A stretch of 64,000 nt of DNA from Spirochaetia bacterium (lineage in GTDB: Bacteria > Spirochaetota > Spirochaetia > Treponematales > Breznakiellaceae), in assembly GCA_025997795.1 (NCBI GenBank), contig BNVB01000002.1, forward strand, positions 1-64,000, in the 5' to 3' direction. Shown one piece after another: positions 58,913-64,000 of the stretch. The translations under genes were made by a program, and so were the position numbers. Each line of letters starts with the position of its first letter. The stretch's first letter is position 1. The notes below the pieces were generated by a model. That model was not told where the DNA came from. It made no database searches and was given only the letters and a program-made list of their open reading frames with translations.

Positions 58913-60727
58913 TTAGGCCTTTAAGACCGCACCGAATTTACAGGTCTTGAGACACTCGCCGCACTTAAGGCAGGCGCCCTGATCAATCACATAGGGAGGC
59001 CGCTTCTTGTCCGGGAACTTCGCCGGGTCTGCCGCTGCGATACAGTTACCGGGACACTTCTTGGCGCAGGCTCCACAGCCGATACACTTTGCCTCATCAA
59101 TAGTAAAGCGCACCAGATTTTTGCATTTGCCGGAGCGGCACTTTTTGCCATTGATGTGTTCCAGATACTCTTCCCGGAAATTCTTAACCGTGGAAAGGGT
59201 CGGATTCGGCGCCGTCTGGCCCAGGGCACAGAGGCTTGCCTTGGCCATGGCCTTGCCGATGGATTCAAGTTTTTCCAGATCCGATTCTTCGCCGTTACCT
59301 TTGGCGATTTTTTCCAGGATGTTGAGCATCTGGGTGGTGCCGATACGGCAGGGCGAACACTTGCCGCAGCTTTCGTCTACACAGAAGTCCATGTAGAACC
59401 GGGCCACGTCCACCACGCAGTCGTCCTCGTCCATGACGATCATACCGCCAGACCCCATCATGGATCCGTTGGCGGTAAGGGTTTCAAAGTCGATGGGCAG
59501 GTCCAGGGATTTATCGGTAAGGATGCCGCCGGAAGGTCCGCCGGTCTGGACACCCTTGAACTTTTTGCCGTCCTTGATGCCGCCGCCAATCTCGAAAATA
59601 ATTTCCCGCAGGGTGGTCCCCATGGGCACTTCCACAAGGCCCGAATTCTTTACCTTGCCGGTAAGGGCAAATACCTTGGTGCCCTTGGATTTTTCCGTAC
59701 CCAGTTTGGCAAGCCACGCGCCGCCCTTGGCGGTGATTACCGGAATATTGGCCAGAGTCTCCACATTGTTAATAATCGTGGGCTGTTGCCACAGTCCCTT
59801 GTTTGCCGGGAACGGCGGCTTGGGCACCGGCATACCCCGGTTCCCTTCTACCGATTTAATAAGCGCCGTTTCCTCGCCGCAGACAAACGCTCCCGCGCCA
59901 AGGCGTATCTCGATATCAAAATCAAAGCCCGAACCCAGAATGTTCTTGCCCAAAAGGCCGTAGTCCTCTGCCTGTTTCAGGGCAATTTTTAGCCGTTCAA
60001 TGGCCAGGGGATACTCGGCCCGGATGTATACAAAACCCTGGTGGGCGCCGATAGCTTTACCGGCGGTGATCATACCTTCTATAACCGAGTGGGGGTCGCC
60101 CTCAATGGTGGACCGGTCCATGTAGGCGCCGGGGTCACCTTCGTCGGCATTACAGATAACGTACTTGGTATCCCCCTGGGCCTTACGGGCCAAATCCCAC
60201 TTAAGCCAGGTGGGAAAGCCCGCACCGCCCCGTCCCCGCAGTCCGGAGGCCTTCATTTCCTCAATGGTTTGTTCCTGGGTCCATTGGAAAAGGACTTTTT
60301 CCAGGCCGCTGTACCCTTCCCGGGCTATGTATTCGTCGATATTTTCCGGATCGATAACGCCGCAGTTACGGAGTACCACCCGGACCTGTTTCTGATAAAA
60401 CTGGATGTCCTCAACGGCGGTTGACTTTTTCGCCGTATCGTCTTCCTTATACAAGAGCCGTTTGACTTCACGGCCCTTTACTATCTGTTCGGCAATGATC
60501 TCTTTGGCGTCTTCGGGTTTAACATCCACATAAAAGGATTCTTCCGGAAGCACCTTGACAATGGGCCCCCGTTCACAAAAACCGAAACAGCCGGTCTGAA
60601 CGATCTGGACTTCGCCGGTCACATTGTGGGCCGCCGCTTCCTTGAGCAGCTCTTCGTAGATTTCCCGTCCTTTGTTCGATTCGCAGGCCGTACCGCCGCA
60701 GCAAAGGATAAAATGGTTAAATGCCAT
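58913..60727 (-). CDS. hydB: Hydrogenase NAD(P)/FMN subunit HydB (NuoF-like)
   Basis: The 604-residue protein has an N-terminal thioredoxin-like [2Fe-2S] domain (CGGTACESNKG, VQTGCFGFCERGP). The NuoF core follows with the NADH/FMN loops GLRGRGGAGFPTWLKW and CNADEGDPGAYMDR, the GAGAFVCGEETALI block and the cluster motif CGKCSPCRIGTTQ. The C-terminal ferredoxin domain has CIGCGACAKKCPG and CLKCGECLKTCKF. It passes electrons between NAD(P)H, ferredoxin and HydA. Its length and order match HydB/HndC of bifurcating hydrogenases. Neighbouring genes on both sides belong to the complex. Confidence 0.95.
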   Translation of the reverse strand: MAFNHFILCCGGTACESNKGREIYEELLKEAAAHNVTGEVQIVQTGCFGFCERGPIVKVLPEESFYVDVKPEDAKEIIAEQIVKGREVKRLLYKEDDTAKKSTAVEDIQFYQKQVRVVLRNCGVIDPENIDEYIAREGYSGLEKVLFQWTQEQTIEEMKASGLRGRGGAGFPTWLKWDLARKAQGDTKYVICNADEGDPGAYMDRSTIEGDPHSVIEGMITAGKAIGAHQGFVYIRAEYPLAIERLKIALKQAEDYGLLGKNILGSGFDFDIEIRLGAGAFVCGEETALIKSVEGNRGMPVPKPPFPANKGLWQQPTIINNVETLANIPVITAKGGAWLAKLGTEKSKGTKVFALTGKVKNSGLVEVPMGTTLREIIFEIGGGIKDGKKFKGVQTGGPSGGILTDKSLDLPIDFETLTANGSMMGSGGMIVMDEDDCVVDVARFYMDFCVDESCGKCSPCRIGTTQMLNILEKIAKGNGEESDLEKLESIGKAMAKASLCALGQTAPNPTLSTVKNFREEYLEHINGKKCRSGKCKNLVRFTIDEAKCIGCGACAKKCPGNCIAAADPAKFPDKKRPPYVIDQGACLKCGECLKTCKFGAVLKA

Positions 60728-60736
60728 GGTTTTCTC

Positions 60737-61126
60737 CTATTTAAGAATATCCGCCGCAGGCTTGTTGAGGATATGATTCTCCACAAGTTCATGGCCCTGA
60801 ATATGTTTTTGCACGATCTCTTTGGCGACCGAAGCATCCACATTACCGTAAATTACGCCGGGCATACCGGGAGCAATAACTTCCACCGTAGGCTCGGAAT
60901 GGCAAAGCCCCATGCAGCCGGTCTGGCGTACCAGCACCTGATCTACAAGCTTGTTCTCGTCCAGGGCATTGATAAAGGCATCAAGCGTTACCTTGGCCCC
61001 GGCAGCGATACCGCAGGTACCCATACCAACGATAACCTGAATCTCCTTACCCTCGGCCTCACGCCGCTGAATGTCCGTCTTCTTTGTTTCCCTGAGCTTA
61101 CGAAGCTCTTCCAATGTCATTGCCAT
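60737..61126 (-). CDS. hndB: Thioredoxin-like [2Fe-2S] subunit, HndB type
   Basis: The 129-residue protein has a thioredoxin-like fold with four cysteines for one [2Fe-2S] cluster: GMGTCGIAAGA, then VRQTGCMGLCHSEP. It matches HndB-type subunits of NADP-reducing hydrogenases, which relay electrons. An N-terminal helical stretch (LEELRKLRETKKTDIQ) is typical. GGAG precedes ATG 61126. It stands between the ATPase-domain gene and hydB. Confidence 0.88.
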   Translation of the reverse strand: MAMTLEELRKLRETKKTDIQRREAEGKEIQVIVGMGTCGIAAGAKVTLDAFINALDENKLVDQVLVRQTGCMGLCHSEPTVEVIAPGMPGVIYGNVDASVAKEIVQKHIQGHELVENHILNKPAADILK

Positions 61127-61144
61127 AATTCTTGCTCCTCAAAT

Positions 61145-61852
61145 TTATTCGTCTTCCAGCGATCGAAGGTACTTGCCCAGCAACGCCAGAGAAGAAACAT
61201 CCTCCAAACCGCCCAGAACTTCTTCCAGCTCTGTTTTCTTTACCTCGTAATCCAAATCCCCGCCACCCTGCCGTTTCCGTTTAAGGACGATCTCTGCGGG
61301 GCCGCTAAAAAGCATCACCGTCCGGAAAAGACCCGGTATATCCCCCACCGGCGGCGTATCCACATTTGCCAGGTCAAACCAGGCTTCCACGACGGTTCCG
61401 GCATTCCCCCCGGCAGCACTTCCGGTAACACTTCCGGTGCCTGGACTAGCCGCAGAATCTTTCGACCCCCGGACTGCACATTCTCCGGCCTTAACCGTGC
61501 TTATTTTCCAGCCGCCGCCGGACTGGAGGGCAGTCTGGATCAGGAAGGGGATGCCCAGCCCCACCTTTCTTCCCGGATGTTTAACCCCGTCGGTAACAAA
61601 GGGATCCATGGCCCGGTCCAGTTCGGCGCCGGTCATTCCCTTGCCGTTGTCCCTGGCAATAAAGCGGAATTCCGCCTTTGACGGAACGCCGCCCGCCTGG
61701 CGAACTGGTCCGCCCGCCTTTGACGGAACGTCGCCCGCCTGGCGGGCCGGGCCGGGTGAAATTTCCTCAATGGCCAGTTCCACCAGATCCGCCCCCGATT
61801 CGGCGCAATTTTGGGTTATGTCCGCCGCCAAATCGGTTAAACTAAAATGCAC
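61145..61852 (-). CDS. HATPase-domain protein in the hydrogenase operon
   Basis: The 235-residue protein has a GHKL ATP-binding domain: Asn in LAADITQNCAESGADLVEL (N-box), DNGKGMTGAELDRAMDPF (G1) and GRKVGLGIPFLI (G2). There is no His-phosphoacceptor or sensor. Similar proteins occur in [FeFe] hydrogenase operons of clostridia and treponemes; the role is unproven (perhaps regulation). Two loops carry extra, repeat-like residues: one at about 32-57 (RQAG..VPSKA repeats from DNA copies at 61672-61744), the other Gly/Ser/Thr-rich at about 130-150. It lies 34 bases after hydC. Confidence 0.8.
   Translation of the reverse strand: MHFSLTDLAADITQNCAESGADLVELAIEEISPGPARQAGDVPSKAGGPVRQAGGVPSKAEFRFIARDNGKGMTGAELDRAMDPFVTDGVKHPGRKVGLGIPFLIQTALQSGGGWKISTVKAGECAVRGSKDSAASPGTGSVTGSAAGGNAGTVVEAWFDLANVDTPPVGDIPGLFRTVMLFSGPAEIVLKRKRQGGGDLDYEVKKTELEEVLGGLEDVSSLALLGKYLRSLEDE
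61672..61744. repeat. 31-bp direct repeat inside the HATPase gene
   Basis: Two copies of a 31-bp unit starting CCGCCTTTGACGGAACG lie at 61672-61702 and 61714-61744 with one base changed, at a period of 42 bp (14 codons). They encode an extra RQAGxVPSKA repeat in a loop of the ATPase domain just before its DNGKGM motif. Confidence 0.85.
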
Positions 61853-61886
61853 GTAAACCTCTGATTGCGTTACGGTTTCATTCCGC

Positions 61887-62372
61887 TTAGTTCCGGTACT
61901 TCGCGATGATTTCCGGCAGCATATCCTTGGTGAGTTTACCGTAAGTGTCGGGGCCGACTACCATTACCGGAGCCAGGCCGCAGCAGCCGACACAGCGCAC
62001 CGGGTCTATGGAGAAAAGGCCGTCTTCGGTAACGCCGCCTTCGCCTATGCCCAAAAGGCTCCGGGCTTCTTCAATAAGGTCCTGGCCGCCTTTAAGGTAA
62101 CAGGCGGTACCAAGGCACACGGAAATTTTGTTTTTCCCCGGTTTGGTGGTTTTGAAAAAGTGGTAAAAGGTAATTACCCCGTAGATCCGGGCCAGCGGGA
62201 TGCCGGTTAAAATGGAGAGTTTTTCCGCCGCAGGCCGGGAAATAAAACCGAAAGTTTCCTGGGTCTTGTGCAGGATCATAATAAGACTGCCGGGTTTAAC
62301 CTTCCATTCGTCTATAAAAGCCACTAATTCTGCGGGAAATGTAATTTCTTCCTTGGTTGCCGTTTGAGCCAT
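61887..62372 (-). CDS. hydC: Hydrogenase subunit HydC (NuoE-like)
   Basis: The 161-residue protein is a NuoE-type [2Fe-2S] subunit. Cluster cysteines are in VCLGTACYLKGG and DPVRCVGCCGLAPV, preceded by the helical domain GSLIMILHKTQETFGFI and IYGVITFYHFF. It is first in the hydrogenase operon. Start 62372 (MAQTATKEE) follows GGGGGT; a longer frame upstream would run through the promoter. Confidence 0.93.
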   Translation of the reverse strand: MAQTATKEEITFPAELVAFIDEWKVKPGSLIMILHKTQETFGFISRPAAEKLSILTGIPLARIYGVITFYHFFKTTKPGKNKISVCLGTACYLKGGQDLIEEARSLLGIGEGGVTEDGLFSIDPVRCVGCCGLAPVMVVGPDTYGKLTKDMLPEIIAKYRN

Positions 62373-62407
62373 GAAAAACCCCCAAAAGAGATATGAGTAT
62401 ACAAGAC

Positions 62408-62436
62408 AGTATAAGCCCGTTTTTTTGTTTTGACAA
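62408..62436 (-). promoter_or_regulatory. Promoter of the hydrogenase operon
   Basis: On the minus strand TTGTCA (62436-62431), a 17-bp spacer and TATACT (62413-62408), with a second TATACT a few bases nearer the gene. The leader to hydC is about 30 bases. Confidence 0.65.
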
Positions 62437-62463
62437 TAGAAATCTGCGGTTTTTAAATAAACA

Positions 62464-63645
62464 CTACTTAAATAATGGTGTTTTTCCCTCAAGAAAATCT
62501 TCCAGACCGCAATTAGAGCTTCCCACTACCAGGCTTAATGCATGAGGATAACGTTTTTGAAAATCCATACCACCGCCGGGATGTTTAATCCGGCCGCTTT
62601 TTACCTCAATGGCACTTAAACGAGGGCCTTTTTCCACCACAAAATCAACTTCCTTGTCTCTGTCCCGCCACCAGTAGACTTCAAAGCCCTCTTCCTTACC
62701 ACGGGCCAAAAGACAGGCCCCCACAGCGCTTTCTGTCAAATGTCCCCGGGCATCGGGACTTTCCAGGAGCCGGCGGCGGGAGGCTCCTTCTGCCCAGACC
62801 ATCAAAGAAGTGTCAAAAACCATAAAACGGGGCGAACTTTGGCGGACCTTTAATTTGTTGGATTGATACTTTGGAAGACCGCACAGTATATTTGCCCGGC
62901 CCAGCAATTCCAGATAATGGGCAATGGTTACGGTATTTCCTGCATCGTGGAGCTGCCCCAGGATCTTGGTATAGGACAATTCCTGGGCGGAATAACCCGC
63001 TCCCAGGGTAAAGAGGGCCCTTAGCAGGGCGGGTTTGCGGACTTCTTCCATTAAAAGTACATCCTGGGAGATTACCGGTTCCACAATGGACGAGCCAATA
63101 TAAGCGGCCCACCGTTCTTCATCGTTCTTTAAGGCCGCCGCTCCTGGATACCCGCCAAAAAACAAAAAATCCTCCAGGCGGTACTTAAAAGCCGCTTTAC
63201 ATTCCCCGTAATTCCAGTGGGGTGAATGGAGTACCTCAAAACGCCCTGCCAGAGATTCCGTAAGGCCCTTATGGATAAGCAGGGAAGAAGACCCCAAAAG
63301 AATCACCTTGAGGGGGATTTTTTTACGGGTGTCTTCGTCCCAAAGCAGCTTTACCATGGCCGACCACTGGGGTATTTTCTGGATTTCATCTATGGCAAGA
63401 ATAACTTCCTTTTTTGTTTCCCGGTACATCATCCGGGCCTGTTCCCACTCATTGCGTATCCATTCGGGGGAAGAAAAAACCGGGTCATCGGCGCTGACAA
63501 AACGATGCTGTACGGAAAGTGATTCAAGAGCCTGCAGTACCGCCGTAGTTTTGCCCGTCTGCCGGGGCCCGGAAACTATCTGAATAAAGCGGCGTTTTTC
63601 TTCCAGGCGGATTTTTATCTGTCCAACCAGCTTCCTGACAAACAT
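62464..63645 (-). CDS. DUF4143-type AAA ATPase
   Basis: The ~393-residue protein has a P-loop (SGPRQTGKTTAVLQAL), Walker B (VILAIDEIQKIPQW), sensor 1 (KVILLGSSSLLI) and a C-terminal DUF4143 domain ending in a PD-(D/E)XK-like fold (YWWRDRDKEVDFVVE, SAIEVKSG). Such ATPases are common in treponemes and archaea, often in many copies; the function is unknown though a link to mobile or defence genes is suspected. Start ATG 63645 follows GGGGGT; ATGs at 63672 and 63660 are in frame. The upstream region carries a large imperfect palindrome that may control it. Confidence 0.75.
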   Translation of the reverse strand: MFVRKLVGQIKIRLEEKRRFIQIVSGPRQTGKTTAVLQALESLSVQHRFVSADDPVFSSPEWIRNEWEQARMMYRETKKEVILAIDEIQKIPQWSAMVKLLWDEDTRKKIPLKVILLGSSSLLIHKGLTESLAGRFEVLHSPHWNYGECKAAFKYRLEDFLFFGGYPGAAALKNDEERWAAYIGSSIVEPVISQDVLLMEEVRKPALLRALFTLGAGYSAQELSYTKILGQLHDAGNTVTIAHYLELLGRANILCGLPKYQSNKLKVRQSSPRFMVFDTSLMVWAEGASRRRLLESPDARGHLTESAVGACLLARGKEEGFEVYWWRDRDKEVDFVVEKGPRLSAIEVKSGRIKHPGGGMDFQKRYPHALSLVVGSSNCGLEDFLEGKTPLFK

Positions 63646-63656
63646 AGGACCCCCAG

Positions 63657-63727
63657 ACATTTTACTTATCATACTTTACAATTTACTCAGTATAGTGAGT
63701 AAAATGTAAAGTATAGTAAGTAAAATA
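63657..63727. promoter_or_regulatory. ~70-bp AT-rich imperfect palindrome upstream of the ATPase gene
   Basis: Left arm TTTTACTTATCATACTTTAC plus AATTTACTCA and right arm TGAGTAAAATGTAAAG plus TATAGTAAGTAAAA are near-perfect reverse complements centred near 63692. TTTAC half-sites recur four times. A minus-strand TATACT lies in the centre. The palindrome could be an operator or the scar of a mobile element. Confidence 0.6.
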
Positions 63728-63778
63728 CTCAATACACCTTGTACTTGTCAAGCATCATTTGACTATGGTTTTTTCGGC

Positions 63779-64000
63779 TTAGGCAACAAAGGCCTGTTTA
63801 AGAAAACTTAAGTCCAGTTCGGGGTATACCGGGTAGCGATCCAGCAGCTTTTTTACCCGGTCCAGGGCTTCGGTCTTTGCCGCTTCCGCTATGGTATATT
63901 TTGCCCTGCTCTTTTTGGCCGGATCTTTGGGGTCCGCAGCGGGGGAGGTATTTTTAAGGACCAGGGCGATAATGGAAGCAAGTTCTTCCATTTCCGCCTT
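63779..64000 (-). CDS. glyA: Serine hydroxymethyltransferase, C-terminal part
   Basis: The gene enters from the right edge on the minus strand; only the last ~73 residues are visible (EMEELASIIALVLKNT, RVKKLLDRYPVYPELDLS, ending FLKQAFVA). The ending with ..RVK.L...PVYPEL.. is that of GlyA. A charged insertion (PAADPKDPAKKSRAKYTIAE) matches the longer spirochaete form as far as I can recall. GlyA interconverts serine and glycine and feeds one-carbon units. The active site is outside the window, so the call rests on the C-terminal pattern alone. Confidence 0.65.
   Translation of the reverse strand, partial: KAEMEELASIIALVLKNTSPAADPKDPAKKSRAKYTIAEAAKTEALDRVKKLLDRYPVYPELDLSFLKQAFVA

Noticed and set aside
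1..64000. tRNA, rRNA or insertion sequence
   Set aside because: No cloverleaf-like, rRNA-like or transposase-like sequence was recognised on either strand. A tRNAscan or IS search would be needed to exclude short or degenerate ones.

Overview
The window looks like chromosomal DNA of a Treponema-type spirochaete, probably an anaerobic, fermentative gut or termite-gut relative. This is inferred from a cheA / cheW-cheR-like / cheX operon of the spirochaete type, RF1, AddAB, many secreted or lipoprotein genes of treponemal flavour, and a complete multisubunit [FeFe] hydrogenase operon. Most genes are about 50-55 % GC. A stretch at about 45.2-46.7 kb is strikingly AT-rich and carries toxin-antitoxin genes.

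Layout. 0-2.3 kb: serC (5' part scrambled by a small inversion) and serA. 2.4-13.8 kb: HEAT-repeat secreted protein, PTS IIA-type regulator, proS, VWA protein, prfA, a membrane protein/lipoprotein pair, a GH13 amylase, an AbiEii-type toxin-antitoxin pair next to a regulator relic, and hsp20 behind a near-perfect sigma-54 promoter. 13.9-21.2 kb: a DUF4230-like protein and AddB-AddA. 21.2-32.4 kb (minus strand): two signalling operons, cheA-cheW/R-cheX and then REC-HD-GYP, Cache-HPt, lipid-kinase-like protein and hybrid histidine kinase. 32.5-41.4 kb: two secreted putative beta-barrels, a class I fumarase/tartrate dehydratase pair, a putP-type symporter, a PLP C-S lyase and a CapA-like lipoprotein.

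41.4-51.9 kb is the metabolic highlight. A HemC-CobA-HemD triple fusion and an EamA-transporter/precorrin-2 dehydrogenase fusion can carry porphobilinogen to sirohydrochlorin. Siroheme would be used by a sulfite reductase fused to TusA, which heads an operon with a ThiS-like sulfur carrier, a ThiF/MoeB-like activating enzyme and a JAMM protease. This resembles protein-thiocarboxylate sulfur assimilation. Between the two lie MntA-HepT, MazEF and two surface lipoproteins. 51.9-56.1 kb: a polar amino-acid ABC transporter co-transcribed with a threonine-synthase-like enzyme. 56.3-62.4 kb: DinB-like protein and the hydrogenase operon hydC-ATPase-hndB-hydB-hydA. 62.5-64 kb: DUF4143 ATPase and the 3' end of glyA.

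The most unusual observations are: (i) the catalytic R-X4-H-X-Y end of HepT is encoded on the opposite strand, so the toxin is switched off by a ~134-bp inversion, and a second small inversion disrupts serC; (ii) identical 21-bp repeats in addB read in two different frames, with similar in-frame repeat insertions in other genes; (iii) a recurrent leaderless architecture with a -10 box 4-7 nt before the ATG; (iv) multi-domain fusions for siroheme synthesis and use. No tRNA, rRNA, CRISPR array or recognisable insertion sequence was seen.
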